Shown: positions 1-10,615 of the stretch, piece by piece
Numbering within the stretch: the stretch's first letter is position 1
How the letters are laid out: each line of letters begins with the position of its first letter
NCBI GenBank assembly: GCA_030248215.1
Contig: JASANG010003286.1
Coordinates: forward strand, 1 to 64,000
Source of the DNA: Enoplolaimus lenunculus
Taxonomy: Eukaryota; Nematoda; Enoplea; Enoplida; Thoracostomopsidae
DNA: 64,000 nt
Reading direction: 5' to 3'
Notes under the pieces: generated by a model
Told to the model about the DNA's origin: nothing
Seen by the model: only the letters and a program-made list of their open reading frames with translations
The model's database searches: none
Made by a program: the position numbers and the translations under genes

Positions 1-32
1 CTTCGTTCAGTTACGTATTGTCACAGGTAAAA

Positions 33-551
33 CGCCCATGTGTAGAACAGGGCCGGATCGTTTTCCAGCGGAGCTGTAATAGAGTCAGTTTTTAGGCTTA
101 GGCTAACTTTTTTGTTTACGCTTTGGCTTAGGCTTAGTGTTAGGAATATGCTTATGCTACTGTACCGGCCCCAGTGGCGGATCCAGGATATCAAAATGGG
201 GGGGGGGGGGCAAAATTTCAAAGGTAATAAACTTATTTTTGACTCATGCTGTAGTGACCCAAATAAGAGGGAGTCCTCATTTTGAGTCCCAAGAATAGGA
301 GTCCGTATCCCAAATAAGAATCCGTAAGCGAGTACAGTCCTTAAACCCTTGTTTAGAGTCCATAAATGTCTCTCCAGGGCCAAGAAACTTTAAAGCGTGC
401 TTATAGTATTGTGTATAAAACAGAGAAATAAACAGCGTAGAACAGCAATTGACACTATATAATTTTTGTCCAGACGCTGTTGGGGGGGGGCCACGGCCGG
501 GGTGGGCCCCCGTGGATTCGCCATTGACCGGCCCCGTTCTATACATGGGCC
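33..551 (+). mobile_element. hAT-type MITE, subfamily B, interrupted by another MITE
   Basis: The left end GCCCATGTGTAGAACAGG (from 33) is matched by the inverted right end ending at 551 (ATACATGGGCC). Flanking 8-mers are consistent with a hAT duplication: the right-arm copy gives GGTTAAAA outside and GATTAAAA inside. The interior holds the family's CTTAGG 6-bp array. A complete second MITE sits inside at 172-526. The outer end coincides with the end of the palindrome arm. Confidence 0.75.
172..526 (+). mobile_element. hAT-type MITE with CAGTGGCGGATCC ends, nested
   Basis: Begins CAGTGGCGGATCCAGG and ends in the inverted GGATTCGCCATTG. The 8-mer ACCGGCCC is present exactly on both sides (164-171 and 527-534), which is a perfect hAT-size target duplication inside the host MITE at 33-551. 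The interior contains a G-run at 197-208 and a block (about 250-370) related to the GTGATCCGAATAAGA family. Confidence 0.82.
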
Positions 552-847
552 GATTAAAAAATATACAAGAACCAAAATATTGCCTAATGGCGTCACAGTG
601 TTAGCCTACGTTTTGCTCAAGTGGTCCGCTTCCGCATTGGTGCGAAAATCTTCTGGCGGCACCCACGCGTGTGGGTTCTCTAGTTGGTCTTAGGGGAGAA
701 GTCCCTTATGCCCACAAAACAATCGCAGCTCAAATTCGAAAATCGAATTTACCATCAGAGCGATTTGTATGTGATTTTCTCAAATCAGTAACAATTTGCT
801 TGCTACAATGAAATTATACTGTGCGTTCTATAATTATGTTTACAAAC

Positions 848-862
848 AATAATAATAATAAC

Positions 863-904
<42 letters not shown>

Positions 905-905
905 T
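848..905 (+). repeat. (AAT)n microsatellite, left arm
   Basis: About nineteen AAT units with one interruption (AAC). The right arm carries the matching ATT run at about 25490-25546 with a slightly different unit count. Confidence 0.95.
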
Positions 906-1571
906 TTAATAATCATCATCATAATTCTGTATTTCCATACACAAAGACCCTCGAAATAGTGAATAAACTATAATAAAGAAACGCTACTAAAATATAAAGA
1001 CGATGCGAAATTATTGAGAAAATTTCACACGCTGATTATATATATATATAGGGTATTCTTATCTGTTTAAAATCATTCAATAGAGTTAAATACAGGGCCG
1101 GAGCAGCTACCCCCATGCCCAGGTGGCGCCCACCTCTAAACGGGCCGCCACCCGAACCGGTTGACACAAAAACCGGCATGAAATTTTAAAACGCATCTGG
1201 TTTCTCGCTTGCCTCGCTCGCGAATTTGGGAGCGCTCATCCTGGAGCTTGGGATGAACCCCCACTCGGGTCTGCTCCAACAATGGTAAAAGATATAAAAA
1301 CAGTCTAAAACGTATCGACGGTACCCTCAGGCCATCTTGTTTTTCTGGCAAAAAGTTTATTCTGTTTTCGAACAAAAAACATTCGCTATCCCTCGTTAAC
1401 CTTTACTCGTCTTGCCTAATAACAATGCCTGATTTCAGTGATTTATACCGAACCGAACCCACCTGTGACGAATCACAATTTTCCGGCCGGAAAGGATACT
1501 TTGTCTGTCGTGAAATGTCGCCGTTTTGAACCAGTTTTCCAGCTAATTTTCAAATTTAAAATATGGTTGGC

Positions 1572-1758
1572 GGCCAATGTAAAGAACAGGGGCGGAACAG
1601 TATTATAAGCATATTCCTAAGCCTAAGCCTAAGAATGAGCATATTCCATAAGGCTAAACATGAGCCGGAGCCTAAGCCAAGCAAGAAATAGTCTAAAGCT
1701 TAAGCTTGCTCGATTGCAGTCCCACAGAAAAGCTTTCCGCCTGATCTTTACATGGACC
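1572..1758 (+). mobile_element. hAT-type MITE, subfamily A
   Basis: Starts GGCCAATGTAAAGAACAGGG and ends with the inverted CTGATCTTTACATGGACC. It contains a short CCTAAG array and the family's TTAGTCTAAAGCTTAAGC-type block. No clean flanking duplication is visible. Confidence 0.8.
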
Positions 1759-2187
1759 GTAAATATACGCAGATGTGATTTGACTACAATATATATCTGT
1801 ATACACATATATATATACTTATATATATGAATATATATATATATTATTATAATTATGAATGAATAAATCATGTGCAGAAAATTTCATGAATGGCCTCATA
1901 CTGCGCTGAAATTTCTCACGGTATGAAATATAAACAGTAACCAGCAGCGGACCCAGGGGGCAATTGGTGAATGTATCGCCCCCCCCATGCCAGCCCTGCC
2001 GTGCTGAAAATATTGCAGGTCAACTGGTTTATCTGAAGCTCGCAACATCTTATGGCTATAGCTTTCAACCAAAGACAAGACATGAATTTAATTAGGATTG
2101 AAAACACGAGAAAACAATTAAAATATTTGCGTCTTAGGTGCAATTGGCCATATTTACTATATTAGCATCACCCACACACCCACGGGC

Positions 2188-2300
2188 ACATGTTACTTTT
2201 AGGGCCGTTCCGGTTTCTGGTGGGTCTGTAAAAGAGTAGTTTTACGTTTTAGACTACATTTTTGCTTAGGCTTAGGCTTAGGCTTGTACAGAACAGGTCC
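2188..2300 (+). mobile_element. Fragment of hAT-type MITE, subfamily C
   Basis: Contains the TGTTACTTTTAGGGCCG terminus and the adjoining GGTTTCTGGTGGGTCTGTAA block of subfamily C, then a short CTTAGG array. The opposite terminus is absent. The matching fragment in the right arm is at about 24085-24192. Confidence 0.6.
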
Positions 2301-3339
2301 TTTAACCAGGAGTTAGGCATTTGCCTTGTCTCAGCTTTACGATTTGCTGGTTTTAATTCACTGGATCTTTTGTAATCCAAGAGAAATTCTCATTCACTAC
2401 TACGATGGATTATACCGTCAACCATTGGCGGATTCAAGGGGGTAAGAATGCATTCAAGCCTATACCCCCAATAGGGATCTGACCCAAAATTTAAGGTTCA
2501 TCACTAAAAATTGCGTTTAGCTTCTGGCTCTTGAGTAAGCGTCCATTATAAGCCAATCACCCCTCTGCCTTTCAGAAATTTCTGGAACCGTCTCATTGCC
2601 AAAATGAAAAGTAGTCTTCGTCAGTGTTTGTACGGTCCAAAATTTCAATTCTGTGCCTTAAGGGCGAGAGTTTAAATCAGTTACTCACAAAGGCGAAATT
2701 GAAATAACTAAATTTAAAATTGCAGATGTGGTTATGAACTCTGTGAGTATAAAATTTTCCCACAGTCCTCGTAGTACAGTGCGAGTCAAGGGATATTTTA
2801 AGTAGATCTAATTTATATGATTGTATTCGTAGTTGAACGGGGAGAAGTTGAGTTCAACGTTACATTCAACGCTATCCTTAATTAATCTATTCATCAGTGG
2901 TGTATTTAGAGTCGTAAGGGCCGGTGCCACTAGCAGATCCAGAGGGGGGACGGGGAGGCGTACACCCCACCGCATCAGAAATTTTTTTGTGTTCAATTGT
3001 TAAGGTCCCAACGTTACAATTTTTACACTAAGAGCATTGTTTGTAAAAAACAATTTTTCCAGCAGAATTTTTTGTGATAAAATGGTAAAGGTTCCTGCAT
3101 TACGATTTTTCGCGCTCAGATAATTTTTTGATGATAAAATGATAAGGTCCCTACCTTACAATTTTTGCGATTCATAACATTTCCCAGCCAGCCGCCCGTT
3201 AGAAACTTTTGGATCCGCCTCTGGCCGGTGTGGTGGAAAATCAATTAAAATATCGCTCCTGGAAATCGAAAGGACCCCGCTGTTAACACTTTCGTTTGGC
3301 CAGCGGCTCGTTGCGGCAAACAATAATAAGACAATTTTC

Positions 3340-3519
3340 GGCTAATGTAAAGCACAGGGGCGGAACAGTATTATAAGCATATTCATAAGTCTAAGCATAA
3401 TCCTCGTAAGAATGAGCATGTTCCTAAGCCTAAGCCTGAGCCAAGGAAAGCAATTAGTCTAAAGCTTAAGCTTACGTTTTTCTAGTCCCACAGAAAAACG
3501 TTCCGTCCCTAGATTTGCC
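3340..3519 (+). mobile_element. hAT-type MITE, subfamily A, worn right end
   Basis: Begins GCTAATGTAAAGCACAGGGG, with internal CCTAAG units and the conserved GTCCCACAGAAAAACGTTCC block before a decayed right terminus. Confidence 0.7.
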
Positions 3520-4076
3520 ACAGAAAACACTTTTCTGAATAAATTCAGAAATACTTTTTTGTGTGGAGGGTTAATTTAGCGCCGGGTTAAACGGGGCCAA
3601 AATGAGGGCTCTGACCAACCGAAAACTAACTTATGTAAGTACAAATCCAGAACAGTCCCGGAACCGTAAATTTTGTTTCGTTGTTTTGGTACAATTTGTT
3701 TCATTAAAATGTATCATGTTTAAAGCTGTGGTGTATAAAATAATTTTGGTTAACAAAAATTGCCTGCTAGTCATATGGGCTCCGGGCCTCCTTGTCAGAT
3801 GGGTCCCAGGTCTCCTGGTCATATGGGCCCCGGGCCTCCGTCTACCTTAATCCGGCCCTAGATTAATTCGTTTCAAACTGCATAGTAGCTTGACAAGTAA
3901 GTTCTCAAAATGCAGTATACCTTTATTCTTAACTGTGCCCCAGTATAGGCTTTATGACCTATGTAAAGATCAGGAATGTAACATTTTTCTGTGGGACTTC
4001 AAAAACTGATCTTAAGCTTCACACAAAATTTTTGGTTAGGCTTAGGTTTAGGCTTAAACATAGGCTTTGGAACATG

Positions 4077-4285
4077 CGCCGCAAAAAATGGTGAGTCAAA
4101 TTGACTCCCTCTGAAACAGGCTCTACGGGACTACACAAACTGAGTCAAAATTCGACTCCACCAGAGTCAAACGTGCGATTTAGCGAGTCAAATTTGATTC
4201 TATTGGAGTCGAATTTGGCTCAGTTTGTGCAGTCCCGTAGAGCCTATTTCGGAGAGAGTCAATTTGACTCACCATTTTTTGCAGT
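4077..4285 (+). mobile_element. CACTG-ended foldback MITE nested in a subfamily A MITE
   Basis: Almost the whole element is one inverted repeat. It opens GCAAAAAATGGTGAGTCAAA and closes with the complement ending TTTTTTGCAGTG, with the shared CTACGGGACT motif in both halves. It interrupts a subfamily A MITE whose pieces lie at about 3958-4076 and 4286-4325. A second genomic copy (43767-44015) is flanked by TA, which suggests a Tc1/mariner-like target. Confidence 0.75.
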
Positions 4286-4862
4286 GTGCTTATACCGCTG
4301 TTACGGCCCTTTTCTATGCATTTTAGTTGGATTTATCATCACATCGTCGTGGAATATAAATTTTGCCAAGCTTAAGTTCTAAATTCTATAAAATTTCAAA
4401 CGCCATCTGTGTGTCGATACCAAATTGTCTAAAATGTCCAAAATTTCAGCCAATGTATCTATCAATGCCGCCGGAACAGTAGTTATAAGCATATTCCTAA
4501 ACCTAAGCCTAAGCGTACAAAAAGTACACTTTCCGTCCCTCGGATCTCTCACTAAACTCACACTTATCGTAAGAACTGGTGGGAAACAGAAAATGCAAAA
4601 AAGTTTTATGTTTCGTAACAGTTTGAAATTTAAATAAGGTCAAGAAACAGTTCAAAAACACCGAAATTCTGTATTTGTCGTTCAAGAATTGTCTTCGTTG
4701 TTTTGAAGTGGAACGCGAGTTTCAAATATTGACTCAACCACACAACAAAAAATCATACTTTGTTTACGGTTGGGCCGCCACAGTGCAAAACAACACAAAT
4801 TTTTGCATGAGAAAATTTGTGTTGGATAAAAATTTGAAACATCTAAATCAATTTGAAAAATA

Positions 4863-5191
4863 GCCAACGTAAAGAACAAGAGTGGAACAGTATTATAAGC
4901 ATATTCCTAAGCCTAAGCCTAAGCATCAACCTAAGCGCAAGAATGAGTTTATTTTTAAGCCTAAGCCTAAGCCTAAAGCCTAAGCGTAAAAATTAGCATA
5001 TTCCTAAGCCTAAGCCTAATGCCTAAACATAAAAATTAGCATATTCCTAAGCCTAAGCCTAAGCGTAAAAATGAGCATATTCCTATACCTAAGCCTAATC
5101 CTAATCCAAGTAGAAAAATTAGTCTAATGCTTAAGCTTTACTCTATTCTACTCCGACAGAAAAATGTTCCGCCCCTGATCTTTACTGGGCC
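4863..5191 (+). mobile_element. Expanded subfamily A MITE with repeated core
   Basis: Termini are of the subfamily A type (GCCAACGTAAAGAACAAG; GATCTTTACTGGGCC at the far end), but it is ~330 bp against a usual ~185. The extra length is several copies of a ~45-bp block: a CCTAAG run, then GTAAAAATTAGCATATTCC. Confidence 0.75.
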
Positions 5192-5798
5192 AAAAAAATA
5201 AAGTCTAAAAATTATATACGGAGATCAGAAAGTGTTGTGGATAGATTTTGTCTTTATTTTGGTTAGCAACGCACAGCCGCCTGCGGCGGGGCGTGTGGCA
5301 AAGTTTACCTATTTGACACGTTGAAGTCAAACGCAATCCATGGTTTATACTTTTCCATACCAAAACAGTGACAAACGGAAGCCTGGAAGATCACAGAACC
5401 TTGAGGTATTATTGCAAACAGCACATGTAATAGTTGTAGCACGACTTTGCGTTCTGCCGACACATTAACGCACGCAACCGTAAAATCTTAATTCAACAGC
5501 TTGAAAATTGGTTCGGTGGTAATTTCATCTTTAGCGAGTAAATCGTTTAAAGATTTATATTGCGCTGAATAAACTCTACTCACCGCGGGTCAGCTGCCTT
5601 AAGCCAAACAAATTTACGGATTTAATATCCGGTTTCGGAGCGTTTTGATTACTCGACCAAATATATGACGCTGGTTTTGTGGTGAAATTGTCGGTCAAAA
5701 TCTGGCAAATCATTAGATGACCAGTTCGTATATATCCGGTGTAGTACAATTGAAATCAAAGTTTGACCATTCCAGTGCACCGATTGGTCGTTAATTAG

Positions 5799-6101
5799 CA
5801 GGCTGCAACCGGAGGTGAAAAACACTGAAGCCAGAGGTCAACAAGATTTGGCAAAACCGGAAGTGAATCCGGAAGTGAGTCAAAATTTGAGCAGTTTCAA
5901 TGTTTAACTTCCTAATTTTACCAAATATCTGTAAGGTGTTGTTCAATCTTTTAGTTTTACGCTTTATTTGTTACAAAATCTTGGCAATTGTTTTTGTAAA
6001 ATAATTGTACCAAAAGTTGAAACGAAACGCACCATACAGCGAAATACTGTAAAACTATGCAAAATTTCATTACCGAAATTACCGTAACCTCCGGCACCCT
6101 A
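5799..6101 (+). mobile_element. hAT-type MITE with CAGG-TGCAACCGGAGGTGAAA ends
   Basis: Starts CAGGCTGCAACCGGAGG and ends in the inverted CCTCCGGCACCCTA. The flanking 8-mers TTAATTAG (5791-5798) and TTGATTAG (6102-6109) match at 7 of 8. The same family occurs at 33757-34108 with its own 8-bp duplication. The interior repeats GGAAGTGA-like units. Confidence 0.72.
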
Positions 6102-6306
6102 TTGATTAGTAAAATCTCGTCAATCATAATTGGTGCATTGTTGTTTGAAATTACGATCACAGATGAAATAGAAAATATTCATACGAGAAAGCGTTAGCCA
6201 GGTACAAACGCGATAATTAAACTCAGCTTCGTTTGAGATCTTATTGAAAAAATTTACTCCATCAAGTATTAGGGCCAGTATTAGCAGCACGTTGCTATAA
6301 ACTAAA

Positions 6307-6477
6307 GGCCCATGTAAAGATTAGGGGCGGAACGTTTTTCTGCGGGACAAGGATAAGCTTAAGCATTAGACAAATTTTTTTTGTTTGGCTCAGGCTTAGG
6401 CTTACGAATATTTTCATTTTTAGGCTTAGGTTTAGGCTTACGCTTACGCTTAGGCTTAGGAATATGCTTATAACGGC
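6307..6477 (+). mobile_element. hAT-type MITE, subfamily A, right end truncated
   Basis: Starts GGCCCATGTAAAGATTAGGG, with CTTAGG/CTTACG units inside. It stops at GCTTATAACGGCCG without the full terminal repeat. The right-arm copy is 19902-20073. Confidence 0.7.
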
Positions 6478-6903
6478 CGCACTAAAAGAGATAATTGTGA
6501 GATTTTACTGCGAAAACAGAAATGTTTTAATGGTAACAAATTTCATGGTAAATCTGAATTTTGAGATAAATCTGTACTAAAATTACCAGCTGTAAAACAA
6601 TTAACTCGAAAATGACAATTCGTCTACTCTCGTTCGGTCAACATTTTATTCGGCGAACAGTTAAATTTGACGTGAAATAATGGCTTTGAACGGAGTAATA
6701 AATGTGCTCCAGGGTGACACTGAATCAACGATTTGACCGAATCCGAATCTATTACTTATTTCAGAAGCAACAAATAAAACGAGCGGTACAATGGCGTATG
6801 AGTTATCAGTCTCATTCGGCCGACTCAAAAATTATTTATACATCTGAATGAAACAATAGATACGAATAGAACTGTGTTTTAAATCCAGGTATAAAATGTT
6901 TCA

Positions 6904-7074
6904 GCCAATAGAACAAGGGCGTAACTGTAGTATAAGCATATTCCTAAGCCTAAGCACAGGAATGAACTTTCACGTAAGCCTAAAAGCCTAAGAAAAAATT
7001 AGTCTAAAACCTTAAGCTTACTCTATTACTATTGCAGTCCCGCTGAAAAACGTTCCGCTCACGATCTTTGACAT
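6904..7074 (+). mobile_element. Diverged subfamily A MITE
   Basis: Ends are recognisable but worn (GCCAATAGAACAAGGGCG; CTCACGATCTTTGACAT). The internal CCTAAG and TTAGTCTAAAA blocks are intact. The right-arm copy is 19306-19477. Confidence 0.65.
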
Positions 7075-7412
7075 AAATCAATGTTTCGAATTAAGCACAT
7101 CCTACATTGGAAATATTTCTGTACTAGACGGTGTCCCCCGTCGCTGTCACAGACGCGACCCAAGTACTCAGCCGATTGCCTAAACCTGATACAAAGATTA
7201 CATTTACGAACCATTGAAAGACCTTACAGGCCAGATAATTATGGCCTGAGCACCGCCCTCTTTTGCTTTTAATTTACTTTATGAGAGGTTAATAGGCATG
7301 CACCTGCCTAGCCACCGCAATCCAAGTAGCTTAAAGTAGTTGAAGCGTGACGTTTATGACGTAATTATACTCGGTAAGTCAAGCTTATAAAACGGTAGGA
7401 TTTATAGAAATA

Positions 7413-7606
7413 CCCAGTCGCTGGCGGATCCGCAAGGCAGAGACGTTTAGCAATCGCAGTAAGAACCGGACGCTGACGGACCTGGAAACCAGAGACGTTT
7501 AGCAATTGAACCGGTCGCTAGCGGAACCGTAAGCCCGAGACGTTCAGCAATCGCAGTAAAAACCGGTCGCTGGCGGATCCGGAAGTCAAAGACGTTTTGC
7601 AATCGT
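7413..7606 (+). repeat. Short GC-rich tandem repeat, four units
   Basis: Four units of 46-52 bp begin at about 7413, 7465, 7511 and 7563. Each carries CCGGTCGCTGGCGGATCC-like and AGACGTTTAGCAATCG-like segments. The ORFs read across it on the minus strand are by-products. The right-arm copy is at about 18775-18968. Confidence 0.75.
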
Positions 7607-8224
7607 GTCGAAAATACAAAACGTTTTTCGTGTTTTGCAAATAGCATATTGCAATATACCAAACCTCTTGGCAAACGCTAAACGCGATTACATAACAGCG
7701 TTTTGACTGCATTATTGCACTTAGAGTGTTTTGAAACAATAACAACCCGTTTATAGAATAGTGTAATATGTTTGATGAGATTTCTTAGCTAAGATTTTAC
7801 AAAGGTATGGCACTTACGTACGAACGTAAAAAAATCGCGGGGATCAATCACCCTGTACCTCCCTCATGAAAAATTCATAAAACTTTACAGCTTCGTTCAA
7901 ATTTTTAAACTTACGTAAAATACTTGTTGTAAACATAAAATACCTCAAATTTCGTAAAATCCCTAAAAACACAGTCTGTGAAACTGAATAAAAAAATATA
8001 ATTAGCAAGGGCAATTCTTTAAAACTCAAATAATAAAAAGTAAAAAAAAATATTATTATAATTGTTAAACTATATTGCAAATTTACTTAGCTAATACCGG
8101 TATGACGTCATCGACGTATATGTGTAAGGTATGCAAACAACCCTAAAATATTCCATACAAAACGATTTAAGAATATGTTCTAATTTGCATATATATGCTG
8201 TCTCTTGCTTATAAATGAACTACA

Positions 8225-8275
8225 GCAGCTGGAACGTTGTCCAAAATACATCTGTGGGGCGTTCTAGCTTTACTG
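8225..8275 (+). repeat. Dispersed hairpin motif, left-arm copy
   Basis: AGCTGGAACG and CGTTCTAGCT form the arms of a ~50-bp hairpin; the loop side reads TGTGGGGCG. Related copies in unrelated contexts lie at about 18120-18172 (right arm), 28752-28803 and 47553-47616. All share GCTAGAACGCCCCACA followed by GTATTTTGG. Confidence 0.6.
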
Positions 8276-8793
8276 ATATAGATTTATGCAATAAAGAAAA
8301 TTTAGAAACTTCAATTTTCAGAGCACTCTAACTCTACGTGGACAGATAAAACAAACTATCACAGCGAAAAACTTTACCCTGTCAAGAACCAAAATCAACC
8401 AAAATGTATCGCTAAAATATTCACCAATACTCAACAGATGCTCATGCAATTACCTCTTGTTTATTGGTTGCCATATTTGGCAAATTTAGGTTTATGTCGA
8501 TTTTTGATTGGCCGAATTTGGCGTAAACAATTAAAGCAACGCGTACACAATTGCTGGTTGGATGCAGATTGCACAGTGCAATTTGCAGACGTTGTGTAAA
8601 CAAACATAACGTGCGCTGAATGTCCAATTAGGCAATAGAGCTGTATAAACGTTTGAGATGCATATCCCAAAATTGTAACGCCAACAAATATGAAGCCAAT
8701 CAAAAAACGGAGTACAGGGGATAACATGAATTGGCCAATCATACGCGGCCAACAAGTCTGACCAACGTAGAACGTTTCAAAAACAACTTTGGC

Positions 8794-8972
8794 GGCCCAT
8801 GTATAGAACAGGGCCAGAACAGTAGTATAAGCATATTGCTAAGTCTAAGCCTAAGCGTAAGGATGAGCCTACTCCTAAGCCTAAGCCTAAGCAAAAAAAT
8901 TAGTCTAAAGCTTAAACTGACTCTATTACAGCCCCTCCGGAAAACCATCCGGCCCTGTTCTATACATGGGCC
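8794..8972 (+). mobile_element. Intact hAT-type MITE, subfamily B, exact 8-bp target duplication
   Basis: Perfect inverted ends GGCCCATGTATAGAACAGGG at both sides. The 8-mer ACTTTGGC is repeated exactly at 8786-8793 and 8973-8980. At 179 bp with no coding capacity, it is the clearest type element of the family. The interior has CCTAAG units, then TTAGTCTAAAGCTTAAAC. Confidence 0.9.
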
Positions 8973-9149
8973 ACTTTGGCAATATTACGTAAACAAAAAC
9001 CTACATTGAACTAAACAGTAAACCAGGGAATGAAAAATGTGCTGACTCGATTCTGTTTGATAGCAACGCAAAACGCTGACTCAGGGCCGTAGTGGTCCAA
9101 TAGGATTGGTCCGTCTCCTAAACATATTTTAGCCGCTTCACCTTTGTGA

Positions 9150-9860
9150 TCGGGCATTTCGGTTATGACAAAGTTTCGAGATATATTAGCAATACTCTTA
9201 CCTATGCCGACGCCTCACGCTTTTAATTGTAAGTTAACCAGTAGTCCAAAGGTGCAACTGAGTAATGATTTTTTACCCGCGCTGCGCTTTATCCACGGAA
9301 ACTTTACCCGTTGCCCGTCTTTGCCCGCGCAAAATTCCTTTACCGTTACCGACCTTACCTGCCTGACTTTTTCTTATGCGTTCAATACAATTGTTTAATT
9401 TTACAGTGCATAGATGTTGCTCGCTTGATTTACGTTGCAAAAAACTATGTTGTTTGCGATAACCCATGAATAGAACAGGGCCGGAACAGTAGTATAAACA
9501 TTTTCCTAAGCCTAAGCCTAAGCTGTTATGAAAATTTTAGGCGGGTAAAGAATAAATTTCTTTACCCGTTATCCGCCTTTACCCGCCCTTATTTTTTCTT
9601 CTGCGTTCAATACAATTGTGTAATTTTACAGTGCACGCTTATTTTTCATATATACGGTAAAAAATAGTTTAAAAGTTCAAGTTTTTCTACGTTGTCTGGT
9701 TTCAAGTTTCTTATGAAAATTTTAAGTTCGGGTAAACATTAACAAAAATTTTTCACCCACACTATAAAATTCTTTACACTCGGGTGTCTACCCGCGCTAA
9801 AATTTCTTACCCATCCAGCGTTCACCCGCAGATACCCGAGGCTAGCAGTCAGCTCTGGTT
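9150..9860. repeat. Degenerate GGGTAAAG/TTTACCCG repeat block with half a subfamily B MITE
   Basis: Repeated TTTACCCGC-type words occur at about 9277-9360 and 9535-9600, and again as CACCCGCAG / ACCCGAGG near 9780-9840. A one-ended subfamily B fragment (CCATGAATAGAACAGGGCCGG) sits at about 9464-9523. A related CGGGTAAAG block lies at about 56826-56950. The mirror block is 16530-17245. No gene is seen; the ORFs here are repeat-derived. Confidence 0.6.
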
Positions 9861-10497
9861 ACGACCCTAAACGTAACACTGGCCCTTTTATTTTCAGTAA
9901 AGTGCTAAAAACTTTTGACAAATTTAAAGTAGCGCTAATGCGGACTTTATTAAGACGTCTTAATAGCTGAGAAAGCTTAGAATTTTCAAATTTCAACAAC
10001 GAATTCCTGCGTCGCGTTCTTCAAAGTCGATTAATCTGTTGCGCAAAGTTTAGAAATTCGTAAGCTAAGGGCTGTATAGCGGTAGATGATGGTGGGAATA
10101 AAATATTCCTATGAGTTGTATTTTTTGCTTTGGTATCCTGCCGATTATTTGTGGAATTTTATTGAAACATTGAATATGACTATTTGCTAAGATGACCGCC
10201 CGCCCCCCGGCTTAGACTATGTTCGCCGCACCAGAATAGAGGTGTTTCCAGACACGGATCCAAGTTTTTTGGCGGAAGGATATTAGGCGGAGCCCCATCT
10301 GCCCCACTTGCGCCAAAGTCCACGCTCGAGAATATTCTTTTCAGGATTGAGTCTACTTGTTTATTCCCATTCCCACAAAAGTCCCCCGCGTATAATGATT
10401 GGATTAGTAAAATAGAACTTTTATTAAAAATCACCACACGCCCCCTTGCGCCGGCGCACTCCGGCGTCCGACTCAGTAAAGTATAGCGCAACCCTAA

Positions 10498-10615
10498 GGG
10501 TTGCGTTATACTTTTTTGTGCCGGACGCTGCCGCGCGCCACTACACGGCGCCAGGCGCCGCTATGCGTAAAATCATTAGGTGGCGTGCGGTGGAGCGTTG
10601 AGAGTATAGCGTACC
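10498..10615 (+). mobile_element. GC-rich MITE, Harbinger-like, abutting a second copy
   Basis: Inverted ends GGGTTGCGTTATACTT and AGTATAGCGTACCC enclose a GC-rich core. TAA precedes it (10495-10497) and TGA follows, which resembles the 3-bp targets of PIF/Harbinger. A second inverted end, AAGTATAGCGCAACCC, stops at 10494 immediately left of the TAA, so two ends of the family face each other across a triplet. Related sequences lie in the GTPase intron near 39420-39505 and 39790-39960. Confidence 0.6.

Noticed and set aside
4863-5191. TTAGGC-like arrays as telomeric repeat (nematode telomeres are TTAGGC)
   Set aside because: Arrays are short, degenerate, in both orientations and always inside MITEs with defined ends.
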